In this document: one piece after another, positions 15,035 to 22,902 of the stretch
How positions within the stretch are numbered: the first letter of the stretch is position 1
How the letters are laid out: each line of letters opens with the position of its first letter
From: Gammaproteobacteria bacterium
Lineage (GTDB): Bacteria > Pseudomonadota > Gammaproteobacteria > Thiohalomonadales > Thiohalomonadaceae
Direction of reading: 5' to 3'
Assembly: GCA_023228645.1 (NCBI GenBank)
Contig: JALOAT010000037.1
Span: 1-40,881, forward strand
DNA length: 40,881 nt
Program-made: the position numbers and the translations under genes
The notes under the pieces: model-generated
The model's database searches: none
Told to the model about the DNA's origin: nothing
Seen by the model: only the letters and a program-made list of their open reading frames with translations

Positions 15035-15180
15035 TACACCACGGGCGTTCGCTCGAACAACGCCGATGTGCTCGTGCCACCTCGATGGCGCACTATCGGT
15101 AATCGCCCGGTAGCCGGCGCCCGGCCGCATGCGACACCATGCGGCCATCGGCGACGGAGTCGCCTCGGACTGGACCCTGC

Positions 15181-15840
15181 ATGAGGAGTACCGCCTCCCC
15201 CCTGCCCATCCTCTTCGCGCTGGCCGTGTCGGGCTGCGCCTCGCTGCCGGCTGCCAATCATGAGGTGGCGCGCGCAGCGGAAACGGGTGTGCACCCGGCC
15301 ACCCGACCTGCCGCCGCGCCCCCCGTCCCCGTGCGCGCAACATCACCGAAGCGCGCAGCGGCACGGCCTGTGAAGATGAGTACAACGCGGCACCCGATTC
15401 CGCCGACACCCGCCGCCCCGCGACGCACGGAACGCACCCGGGCCGCACCCCCCGCCGCCGTAGCTCAAGCCACTACGCCGCGCCCGCACACGGACGGGAC
15501 CACCATGGCCGGTGTGTACATCTATCGCCATGAGACCTTCGGCGCCGCCGTCAGCATGGCTGTGGAAATGGACGGAAATCCGCTCGGCAGCACAGGGGCA
15601 AAGACCTTCCTGTACGTAGCGGCGGCGCCCGGTAGACACGTAATCACCACCCGGGCCGAAAACGCCGACCACCTTGAGATCGACGTGGTCGCAGGGGAAC
15701 GTTACTACGTGTGGCAGGCCGTCGAGATCGGAGAACGTTACGCGCGCACACGGCTGCAGCGGGTCGACGAGCCCACCGGACGGGCCGCCGTTGCCGACTG
15801 CCTGCCCGCGGCCGGCGCGCAGCTGATTGCCCTGGACTGA
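15181..15840 (+). CDS. Lipoprotein with a DUF2846-like C-terminal domain
   Basis: The protein has 219 residues. The signal MRSTASPLPILFALAVSGCA has lipobox A-V-S-G-C. Residues ~30-105 are Pro/Ala/Arg/Thr-rich and probably disordered, a cell-wall-spanning linker. The C-terminal ~110 residues (VYIYRHETFGAAVSMAVEMD, LYVAAAPGRHVITTRAEN, VVAGERYYVWQAVEIG) resemble DUF2846, a small beta domain in lipoproteins of unknown function. The ribosome-binding site is weak. The start is chosen for the signal peptide. Confidence 0.78.
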   Translation: MRSTASPLPILFALAVSGCASLPAANHEVARAAETGVHPATRPAAAPPVPVRATSPKRAAARPVKMSTTRHPIPPTPAAPRRTERTRAAPPAAVAQATTPRPHTDGTTMAGVYIYRHETFGAAVSMAVEMDGNPLGSTGAKTFLYVAAAPGRHVITTRAENADHLEIDVVAGERYYVWQAVEIGERYARTRLQRVDEPTGRAAVADCLPAAGAQLIALD

Positions 15841-16087
15841 GCACAGCGCCCGGCCCGTACCGATGCTGCCTCGCGAGGGTCAAGCCATTGTCCGTACAAA
15901 ATGCGGCAACTGGTCGAACTCATCGATGTGACGAAAAATGCCTGGTCACCCGGTGCGGGGAGGGGTTACTCGTTATGGACGGGCGATGTGTGCCAGGAGG
16001 TTGCACGTCCCGCCGAATTCGGCGGCCGAATGTCACACCGCCAAGCTAATGCGACCAGCACAGACAAAAGCAAAGCGGACCTGCGGC

Positions 16088-16175
16088 TCAAAAGATCAGG
16101 CTAATCAACCCAATCACCACCGCCAGGCCGATGAGGAAGATGATCAACGCCCCCCAACCCAATGCTGAAAATCAT
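16088..16175 (-). pseudogene. 28-aa membrane peptide gene with a one-base homopolymer shift
   Basis: From ATG at 16175, preceded by AAAGGGGA, the frame reads MIFSIGLG and then breaks in a run of six G on this strand. Removing one G restores a complete 28-residue reading frame: ALIIFLIGLAVVIGLISLIF then TGA. It would be a single-pass hydrophobic micro-protein. As given, the gene is frameshifted. A homopolymer sequencing error is at least as likely as a real mutation. Confidence 0.45.
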
Positions 16176-16510
16176 CGCGCGTCCCCTTTGAAACGTCCCG
16201 ATTCGAGCCCGCTTGAAGCACGCCTGTTCACAAATCCTAGTCACGACCGCAGGTGTTCACCAGCGCCCCTTAGTCCCTCCAAAACCTGCATCGAAACCAA
16301 CGCGCCTGTTCGAGCGTCATGATCACCGCCCCCGGGTAGGAGAAAATTGCCGGAACGATGTGCATTTTGCTCTTGACGGTGGCAAAATTCGCGGTCTTGC
16401 ATTATCCTCCCGCGGCCCCGTCCGAGAGGCAAGACCGTAACCGTACACCCCCGCAATTTGTGCCCGCCTCCAATGGCCCGGCACGATGAATAATCGATCC
16501 CGGAGAATCA
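16176..16510. other. Intergenic region upstream of the coiled-coil gene
   Basis: I see no gene, repeat or clear terminator here. The long open frames crossing it have no supporting ribosome-binding site and no recognisable protein character. It should contain the promoter of the coiled-coil gene that begins at 16511. Confidence 0.4.
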
Positions 16511-17281
16511 GTGACCGAAACCGATCTGGAACTACAGCTCAGAGTCTGGAAAGACCTGGCTATCAGCAAACAGATATTGATGCGTGCAGCGACCGACGCC
16601 CTGAAGCTCGCCCCCGACTGCAGCGCGGACGAGTTGCAAGCCGCCATGGAAGCCGCTCTCGCCCGCGCCGCACAGGCGGACATCGCAGTGCGCAAGGCCG
16701 AGGAGCAGTCCAAGGCAGCCATCGCAGCGGCCGACAAGAAGCTGGACGACGCCCAAAGAGCACTGTCGGCTGCGCAGTCTGCCAATGCCCAGGCGCTGGC
16801 CGAGCAGCAGAAGCTGGAACAGCAGATTCAGGACATCCGCAACAGCAATGCCCAGGCTACGGCAGACCTCAAGGCCCGGCTGGCCGAGAAGGAGCGCGAA
16901 ATAAAGAGCATTCACGCCACCTTGTCGGATACCCCGCAAAACGTCGCGAAGAAGCTGAAGGCGCTGCAAAAGCAGAAGAAGGACGAGGCCGACGCGCGCA
17001 AGCAGGCGGAAGAACAGGCCGCCACGCTACGCAAGGAAAAGAAGGCCCTCGACGACCGCCTCACTGCCATGCAGGCGGCCCAGGACAAGGCGACCGAGCT
17101 GGTCACGCACTATCGCGAACTGCACACCCAGTGCGAGACGCTGCACACGCAGCTCAGCGCGCTCGCGAAAGACGCGGCAGAAGTGCCTGCGGTGCCCGCA
17201 CTGGACACTGTGCTTCTCGAAGCCCTCGAAAAGGCCGCGGCCCCCGCCGAGAAGAAATCCGCCACCAAGGGCAAACGCTAG
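16511..17281 (+). CDS. Coiled-coil protein of unknown function
   Basis: The protein has 256 residues and a GTG start with GGAG upstream. A short N-terminal segment (TETDLELQLRVWKDLAISKQ) is followed by about 170 residues of nearly unbroken coiled coil, rich in Ala, Gln, Lys and Glu. The tail is Ala/Lys-rich (PAEKKSATKGKR). It has no membrane segment or catalytic motif. Such proteins are often annotated as chromosome-segregation or DNA-repair ATPase-like only because of the coiled coil, and I do not support that. It is monocistronic; a strong hairpin lies about 120 bases downstream. Confidence 0.8.
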   Translation: MTETDLELQLRVWKDLAISKQILMRAATDALKLAPDCSADELQAAMEAALARAAQADIAVRKAEEQSKAAIAAADKKLDDAQRALSAAQSANAQALAEQQKLEQQIQDIRNSNAQATADLKARLAEKEREIKSIHATLSDTPQNVAKKLKALQKQKKDEADARKQAEEQAATLRKEKKALDDRLTAMQAAQDKATELVTHYRELHTQCETLHTQLSALAKDAAEVPAVPALDTVLLEALEKAAAPAEKKSATKGKR

Positions 17282-17694
17282 GCGACTCGATATCCGCTCC
17301 AAACTCGCGACGAGGCGATCCGAGGTCGCGAGGTGCTTACGCCTCCTCCCCCCGGAAGCTGGCGCTTGCCTATCGCGCGTTGACGCGAAGCCGGATCCCG
17401 CAGGACTACCGCCTGGCTCAGGCGGTAGTCCTTGGGTAGAGCGTGCGCACGCAAGTACAGGTGTGTGGCGCCAAGCGGCGTTGCAGCCCCTCCTGCCCCT
17501 CTGGGCTTGTCCCCTGCGTCTGTGACCGCGAATGATGCTTTGGCGTCTTGATGCGGCTCATCTCTCTCCCAATCCCGCTTCCGGAGGAGAAGAGAGCCTT
17601 CCAAGCGCTCGATCCATCCCTTCACTCTACGAGAGGGGCTCAGCCCTTGGCCGCTCGTATCCGCTGAATTCGACTCCCCCCGAGTGCCTGGCGC
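17282..17694. other. Intergenic region with one strong hairpin
   Basis: This 413-base gap between two convergent genes contains a perfect inverted repeat at 17402-17432 (listed separately). The open frames crossing it on both strands have no protein character. Nothing else is recognised. Confidence 0.4.
17402..17432. terminator. Perfect 13-bp-arm hairpin
   Basis: AGGACTACCGCCT (17402-17414) pairs fully with AGGCGGTAGTCCT (17420-17432) around a 5-base loop. No T-run follows on either strand. It could be a terminator-like structure for the convergent genes, or a remnant of a repeat. Confidence 0.5.
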
Positions 17695-18450
17695 TCAGTG
17701 TGCGAGGTAACCGCCGTCCGCCGGGTAATAGGCGCCGGTCACGAAAGACGCCTTGTCGGAACTCAGCCACGCCACCAGCTCCGCCACTTCGTCGGGTTCG
17801 CCCAGACGGCCGATGGGGTGCTGGTCCAGCAGGAACTTGTAGGTCGGCTGGTCCTGCTCCAGCGCCTGGATCATGGGCGTGCGGATGAAGGCCGGCCCTA
17901 CCGCATTCACACGGATGCCGCGCGCGCTGTATTCAATACCCGCGGTCTTGGTCATGCCTACCACGCCGTGCTTTGCCGCCACATAGGCCACGGAATTGGC
18001 AAAGCCCACCTGGCCCAGGATGGAGGCCATGTTGACGATGGCGCCGCCGCCGGTCTTCGCCATGGCCGCGATCTGATATTTCATGCAGTAAAAAACCCCG
18101 GAGAGATTCACGTCGATGACCTGGCGCCAGGCATCGATGCTGTAATCGCCCGCCGGCGCCTGCTCGCCACCGACGCCCGCGTTGTTGCAGGCCACGTCCA
18201 GGCGCCCGTAGGTATCTACCGCCCTGTTCACCAGCGCCTCGCAAGAGGCCGGATCGGTCACGTTGGTCTGCACGAAGATCGCCTCGCCACCCGCGTCGCG
18301 GACCATGCGGGTCGTTTCTTCGCCGCCGTCCACGTTGAAGTCCGAGACCACCACACGCGCACCCTCGCGCGCATAAAGCAACGCAATGGACCTACCGATG
18401 CCGGAGGCCGCGCCGGTCACTACCGCCGCCTTGCCGCTCAGAAGAGCCAT
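17695..18450 (-). CDS. Short-chain dehydrogenase/reductase, classical type
   Basis: The protein has 251 residues. Features include a cofactor motif in VVTGAASGIGRSIALLYARE, an Asp after the second strand (VVVSDFNVDGG, favouring NAD), N-N-A-G in VACNNAGVGG, catalytic Ser in VNMASILGQ and Tyr/Lys in YVAAKHGVVG. C-terminal VRVNAVGPAFIRTPM and FVTGAYYPADGGYLA are typical. The start at 18450 has AGGAG at the right distance; an upstream extension is unlikely. It reduces or oxidises a carbonyl/alcohol substrate that cannot be named. It is monocistronic. Confidence 0.92.
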   Translation of the reverse strand: MALLSGKAAVVTGAASGIGRSIALLYAREGARVVVSDFNVDGGEETTRMVRDAGGEAIFVQTNVTDPASCEALVNRAVDTYGRLDVACNNAGVGGEQAPAGDYSIDAWRQVIDVNLSGVFYCMKYQIAAMAKTGGGAIVNMASILGQVGFANSVAYVAAKHGVVGMTKTAGIEYSARGIRVNAVGPAFIRTPMIQALEQDQPTYKFLLDQHPIGRLGEPDEVAELVAWLSSDKASFVTGAYYPADGGYLAH

Positions 18451-18720
18451 GGGATTCTCCTGTTCTGTTCGCCGATGACCTAAGCATCGCCCACTACGCC
18501 GGGGCTGCAAAATGCCAAGACGCAGAACGGCCAAGAATCGGAGATTTCAGTAGAGGCTGCGTTGTCGTACGCAGGCTCCGGGTGCACCCCTGCTTCACGA
18601 TAGCGGAAGCTCAACGCCACATGAATCAAGCCGGAGCTGCCGACGTCGTACGTTGCCCGGGCCTTATGCCTTCCGATATTCTGCGGCGCGCAAGGAGCGC
18701 CTCGATAAGCCAATCAAGCG

Positions 18721-19225
18721 ATGTACTTACCTCGAAGATCCCTACCCCTTTTTCTGTGCTCGGTTGTCCTCGCAGGTCCGCCGACGAGCACGGTAGCCGA
18801 ACAAATTGCCACCACGGGCATTTCTTCCTCGACCCACCCGCGGTCACGCAAGCCGTTCCGCTGCAGGGAGGCCTGCTGATCTTGCCTGGCTATGCCGAAG
18901 TCGGCTTTGCGCCCGGCAGCTTCGCCGCACTCAGTCCGTGAAGGTCTCGGGCACACGCACGCCCGAGACCGCCCGCGATTGGGAAGCCACCGCGCTCCTT
19001 CCCACCTGCGAAGGCTGTGAGGTGAACCTGTTCGCCCAGTTCTTCGAAGACGGCGGCGAGGAGGTCCTCGACAGCTTTGAACTGGTCGACGCGAGCTACT
19101 CGGCCAAGTCCCAAACCCTTACTGCCACCCTGTCCGCCGATCTGTTCACCCATCGTCGCACCAACGATGCGACTTTCGAGGCCATTGTGCTGCTGGGCGT
19201 GCGCCAACGGGGCGAGGTGCGGTAA
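18721..19225 (+). pseudogene. Exported protein of unknown function, two frameshifts
   Basis: Three reading frames join into one plausible protein. Frame A from ATG 18721 gives a signal-like MYLPRRSLPLFLCSVVLAG and goes out near 18820. Frame B continues HFFLDPPAVTQAVPLQGG and LLILPGYAEVGFAPGSFAAL to about 18940. Frame C gives VKVSGTRTPETARDWEATAL, EVNLFAQFFEDGGEEVLDSF and LTATLSADLFTH to the stop at 19225. The pieces read like strands of one secreted beta-rich protein, roughly 165 residues. The open frame that covers only the last part has a nonsense-like N-terminus. Either a decayed gene or two indel errors. Confidence 0.5.
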
Positions 19226-19264
19226 CTTCGCTCACGGCACCCGACGCCCTATTTCACTGCAGCG

Positions 19265-20332
19265 TCAATAGTCCGTGTATCCCTTCTCGCCCGGGGTGTA
19301 GAAGGTGCTCGGGTCCGGATCGGTCAGCGGCATACCGTCACGCAGCTTGCGCACCAGGTCGGGATTGGAAATGAAAGGACGCCCGAAGGCCACCAGATCG
19401 CCGCGCTTCGCATCGAGATCCACGTTCGCACGCGCGAGGTCGTAGCCACCTGACAGGATGTATTTGCCATTGAACCCGGCACGGATCCTTTCCTTCAGCG
19501 CCGCAGGGACTTCAGGCGCGCCCATCGAGCTGTGATCGACCACGTGGATATATACCAGGCCGATGCCGTTCAGTTCAGCAATCAGGCGCTCGTACAGGGC
19601 ATCCATCTCCGCATCCGGCGCCATGCAGTTGAAAACGCCATAGGGCGAGATACGCATGCCGACACGCTCAGAACCGATGGCCGCAGCACACGCCCGCGCG
19701 ACTTCTACGGCAAAACGAATACGATTCTCGATGGTACCGCCCCAACGGTCGGCACGGTGATTCGACGCCGTATTGAGAAACTGGTCGATGAGGTAACCGT
19801 TTGCCCCATGCACCTCGATGCCGTCGAACCCCGCATCGATTGCATTCCTGGCCGCCGCAGCATACTCGGCGATGGTTGCCATGATGTCGGACTCGCTCAT
19901 GGCGATTGGTGACGGATACGGTTGCTGGCCACGGCTGTCCGTCCAGATCTCCCCTTGCGCAGCGATTTCGGACGGCGCAAGTACCTGTGCACCCGCCGGC
20001 AAATTCAAGGGATGACAAATGCGCCCTGTATGCATCAGTTGGACGAATATGTTGCCGCCGGCCTGGTGCACGGCATACGTCACCTTACGCCATCCTTGCA
20101 CCTGCGCCTCCGAAAACATTCCCGGAATACGCGCATAACCGAGCCCACCGGGCGACGGCGCAACCCCCTCGGTAATGATGAGCCCCGCCTCGCCGCGCAT
20201 GGCGTAGTACTTGGCCATCATGTCGTTCGGCACATTGTCGACGGCTCGCGAGCGCGTCATCGGTGCCATCACAACCCGGTTCTTCAGGTGCAGGCCTCCA
20301 AGCTCTACCGGTGTGAACAACGTGTCGCTCAT
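19265..20332 (-). CDS. Old Yellow Enzyme-type NADH:flavin oxidoreductase
   Basis: The protein has 355 residues and is a TIM-barrel FMN enzyme. N-terminal SDTLFTPVELGGLHLKNRVV and VVMAPMTRSRA bind FMN. The substrate-activating pair is in H-G-A-N-G-Y (His175, Asn178, Tyr180), as in NemA-like enzymes, followed by LIDQFLNTASNHRADRWGG. C-terminal LVAFGRPFISNPDLVRKL closes the FMN site. These enzymes reduce activated C=C bonds, N-ethylmaleimide, nitrate esters and similar electrophiles. Two in-frame ATG codons start the protein; the second (20332) is chosen because AAGGGG lies 6 bases upstream of it. No TetR-type repressor is adjacent, unlike nemRA. Confidence 0.93.
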   Translation of the reverse strand: MSDTLFTPVELGGLHLKNRVVMAPMTRSRAVDNVPNDMMAKYYAMRGEAGLIITEGVAPSPGGLGYARIPGMFSEAQVQGWRKVTYAVHQAGGNIFVQLMHTGRICHPLNLPAGAQVLAPSEIAAQGEIWTDSRGQQPYPSPIAMSESDIMATIAEYAAAARNAIDAGFDGIEVHGANGYLIDQFLNTASNHRADRWGGTIENRIRFAVEVARACAAAIGSERVGMRISPYGVFNCMAPDAEMDALYERLIAELNGIGLVYIHVVDHSSMGAPEVPAALKERIRAGFNGKYILSGGYDLARANVDLDAKRGDLVAFGRPFISNPDLVRKLRDGMPLTDPDPSTFYTPGEKGYTDY

Positions 20333-20804
20333 CTTCATCCCCTTTGCTTGCTATGCGAGTGTGTTCGGCCCACCGCTCAAGAGACCCTTGTTTCAGCGGC
20401 TTCCTGGATAATTCCGTAGACTGCGCGCGATCCCTGCATGATTCTCCCTTGTTTGACTCTACCCCACGCCAGTGATCGAAAACCCGGCCGTGGTTTCGAG
20501 CCATTGTTGAACTGCACCGGCAATATCTGGGACATCTTCCCAGTCTGCCCGGACAACGCACCTAAAACGAAGACGTGCCGCGTTTTCCGCGAAAGCAGGA
20601 ATGGAACCCGGCAGGTCCCTGTCTTCGGGCCGGAACGGATGTGAAACTGTTCTCACAATGGGCCTGCGCCCCCCTTTTGAGGGATCTGCCTGTTGCCGAG
20701 ACTGATTATGCAAGAATCTAATGCTTGAGTCTTCGTTACGGCGTTACTATCGAACCGATGCCTCCAGTGAAGTCGTACTCCACAACACGCACGGAGCCAA
20801 GACC
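20333..20804. other. Divergent intergenic region
   Basis: This 472-base region separates the leftward Old Yellow Enzyme gene from the rightward EF-hand gene, so both promoters should be here. I see no convincing gene. The partial palindrome TGTGA-N8-TCACA near 20640-20657 is noted under rejected items. Confidence 0.4.
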
Positions 20805-21425
20805 ATGAAAACTATCGCACGCGCCATCACATTCGGATGGCTAATCGCCGTTCCTTCCCTCAGCCTTTTCGCGGCTGACCTGCCTGCACGCGGACCCATC
20901 CCGTTCGCGGCCTACGACACGAACAAGGACGGCACCATCAGCCCGGAAGAGTTCTACGCTGCTCGCGGCGAACGCATGGGCCAGCGCGCCCAGGCGGGCA
21001 TGCCCATGCGGGGAGCCGCCAGCGCACCCAGCTTCGAAGAGTTCGATACCGATCATGACGGCCGGCTCACCGAGTCCGAATTACGGCTTGGTCAGACGCA
21101 GCGGATGCAGCAGGGTCCCAATGGCGGCGGGCAGGGAATGGGACGCGGCATGGGACCCGGACGAGGCCAGGGCCAGGGACAAGGTGCCGCGCCGCGAAAT
21201 CTCCCCTCTTTCGCCGACTACGACCTGAACGCCGATGGCCGGCTCACACAAGAGGAGTTCGAGACCGCGCGGGGAGAGCGCATTCAGGAACGTGCGCAGC
21301 AGGGCGGCCTGATGCGCAACCTTCCCAATGCCCCTGCATTTGCGGATCTCGATACGGACGGCGACGGGACGATCAGCGCCGACGAGTTTGCCGCCCATCA
21401 GGCGCAGCGACGCGGGCGCCCGTAG
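20805..21425 (+). CDS. Periplasmic EF-hand calcium-binding protein
   Basis: The protein has 206 residues with a signal peptide (MKTIARAITFGWLIAVPSLS...LFA). Four canonical EF-hand loops can be read: DTNKDGTISPEEF, DTDHDGRLTESEL, DLNADGRLTQEEF and DTDGDGTISADEF. Each has Asp at position 1, Gly at 6 and Glu at 12. Between the second and third loops is a Gln/Gly/Met/Arg-rich linker (GPGRGQGQGQG), probably flexible. Two pairs of EF-hands separated by such a linker suggest a Ca2+-responsive periplasmic binder. GGAG precedes the ATG chosen. The partner is unknown. Confidence 0.9.
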   Translation: MKTIARAITFGWLIAVPSLSLFAADLPARGPIPFAAYDTNKDGTISPEEFYAARGERMGQRAQAGMPMRGAASAPSFEEFDTDHDGRLTESELRLGQTQRMQQGPNGGGQGMGRGMGPGRGQGQGQGAAPRNLPSFADYDLNADGRLTQEEFETARGERIQERAQQGGLMRNLPNAPAFADLDTDGDGTISADEFAAHQAQRRGRP

Positions 21426-22029
21426 GCGGCGCTACTAATCACGGTTGGAGTAGATGGGTGTGCCTGCGCGCGCGCACACACATCGCCTCCATTCGGAACG
21501 CGTGCTTGTCGCCTCGGCTTCACAGTGTGTGACCTTCACGCCCATGCTTTGCGGCCGACGCCTTCGTGTTCGGGTAATCGACGACTCTTCCTCGAAGACA
21601 CTTCCCTACATTGAAAAAGGTTGTGTCGCCCATCTTTCTCCAAGAAGACTTCTGCAACGGTTTTAGAAATCATTCACTTTCTGCGGACGTGCGGCGGTGA
21701 CTCGGATAATTCCTATGCCATTGGAACCTGTCCAACGCCTCAACACCGGCGCGTCCCGAGCGCCCCATCCGCATTCGATGCAACAAATCATCCGTCCGCT
21801 CAATGGCCTAGGATGGCATTCGTATACCCGCCGTTTTCCCATTCAACATCGGCCGGACAGCACGAGACGGTTGTCTACACCCGCCACAGGCCGTGGCGCC
21901 GGAATTTTCCGAGAAGTGAAATCCGAGTTTTCCTAAAGACGCGCCTCGGTTCATGGGCGCATGCTATCTCCGTCCGGGCCAGTCTTCTTCCGGCAATGCT
22001 GTTGACCAGATCCGCCGTCACATTTTATG

Positions 22030-22187
22030 GCCACCTCCTCTCGGCCAGACTGATGCGGCGGCGGCTGTAGGTACAACATTTAAGGTACGTTTGGCGACTG
22101 ACGAAAATCCCCATTTCCGAGCCGTACGGCTCCGGCCGCTAAGTCGTTCTCCTCAGCCAACCCGTGCTTTGCACGGGTTTTTTTTTC
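22030..22187 (+). ncRNA. Candidate small RNA ending at an orphan terminator
   Basis: A strong intrinsic terminator closes at 22186 although the nearest upstream plus-strand gene ends 730 bases earlier. A TTGACC hexamer at 22002 with a weak TTTTAT-like -10 could start a transcript near 22030. Within it GAGCCGTACGGCTC forms a perfect 14-base palindrome. I match no known RNA family. The sRNA reading is inference; the terminator itself is well supported. Confidence 0.35.
22159..22186 (+). terminator. Strong intrinsic terminator
   Basis: AACCCGTGC (22159-22167) pairs perfectly with GCACGGGTT (22171-22179) around TTT, followed by an unbroken T-run to 22186. It is oriented for plus-strand transcripts. 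It lies 93 bases before the cytochrome b561 start and could insulate that gene or end a small RNA. Confidence 0.88.
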
Positions 22188-22279
22188 GCGTTATGGGTCC
22201 GGATTGCGGCCGCTCACTACAACCGGTGCATCGAATACCATCGCAGCCCCTGCTGTGACGCGCGTGGTACGGACGGGAA

Positions 22280-22843
22280 ATGACTGCGAGAACGTGGGAC
22301 ATCAACGTATGCAAACTGCACTGGCTCATCGCCACGACGGTAACGTTCCAACAGTTCACGAGCATCTGGATGTCGGACCCGGGGACCCAATACCTGTTCC
22401 CATTTCACCGCCTGGTGGGTGCCATCGCCGCTGGGGTGCTCGTGCTGTTCTGGATCTACAGTCACGCCTATGGACAGTTTGCGATGCTGTTCCCCTGGGG
22501 CAAGGCCGCACGGCGCGAAGTGGTGCGCGACGCGAAACATCTCTTCCGTGGAAGACTGCCGGCGAGCGGCCCGGGCATCGGCCTTTCCGGATTCATCCAT
22601 GGCCTTGGCGTGATTGCGCTTACGGGATGCGCACTGACCGGCGCAATCATGTTTGCCATGATCCCTCCCGGTCACGCGGGCCCACCTGATGATCCGATGG
22701 CATTTACGCGTTACACCTTGCAGCACAAGTTCTTCGGTGAAGTGCTGTGGTGGTACTGGTGGGGCCATGTGGCATTGGCCCTGCTCCATCAAGTGACGGG
22801 GGACAATGTGTTCGGTGCCATTTTTCGCGTCAAAAAGCATTGA
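22280..22843 (+). CDS. Cytochrome b561-family membrane protein
   Basis: The protein has 187 residues with about four membrane segments (near 10-30, 42-62, 100-125 and 145-175). Likely heme b ligand histidines lie within or near them: KLHWLIATTV, FHRLVGAIAAG, GFIHGLGVIAL and WWGHVALALLHQ. That fits the bacterial cytochrome b561 fold, a di-heme quinone- or electron-transfer protein of the inner membrane. It ends 60 bases from the stop of the convergent kinase gene. The redox partner is not evident, though a periplasmic c-type cytochrome is coded 2.2 kb away. Confidence 0.87.
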   Translation: MTARTWDINVCKLHWLIATTVTFQQFTSIWMSDPGTQYLFPFHRLVGAIAAGVLVLFWIYSHAYGQFAMLFPWGKAARREVVRDAKHLFRGRLPASGPGIGLSGFIHGLGVIALTGCALTGAIMFAMIPPGHAGPPDDPMAFTRYTLQHKFFGEVLWWYWWGHVALALLHQVTGDNVFGAIFRVKKH

Positions 22844-22902
22844 GCATGGCGTCAGAGAGATATTTCGACCAAGGTCATAACCGCCGAAACGACGCCGCCT
22901 TC

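Noticed and set aside
15901..16104. Plus-strand open frame of 67 codons after the DUF2846-like lipoprotein
   Set aside because: No ribosome-binding site, no family character, and it overlaps the better supported small peptide frame on the other strand.
17278..17625. Minus-strand open frame of 115 codons across the coiled-coil/SDR gap
   Set aside because: No ribosome-binding site, no protein-like composition, and it runs through a perfect hairpin.
20470..20530. GGTTTCGAGCC, a T-arm-like string suggesting a tRNA
   Set aside because: No acceptor stem, D-arm or anticodon arm can be folded around it.
20636..20660. TGTGA...TCACA palindrome upstream of the EF-hand gene, resembling a CRP site
   Set aside because: The spacer is 8 bases instead of 6 and the inner bases are not symmetrical.
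20459..20713. Minus-strand open frame of 84 codons upstream of the EF-hand gene
   Set aside because: It has some protein-like stretches but no ribosome-binding site and no recognisable domain; it sits where promoters are expected.
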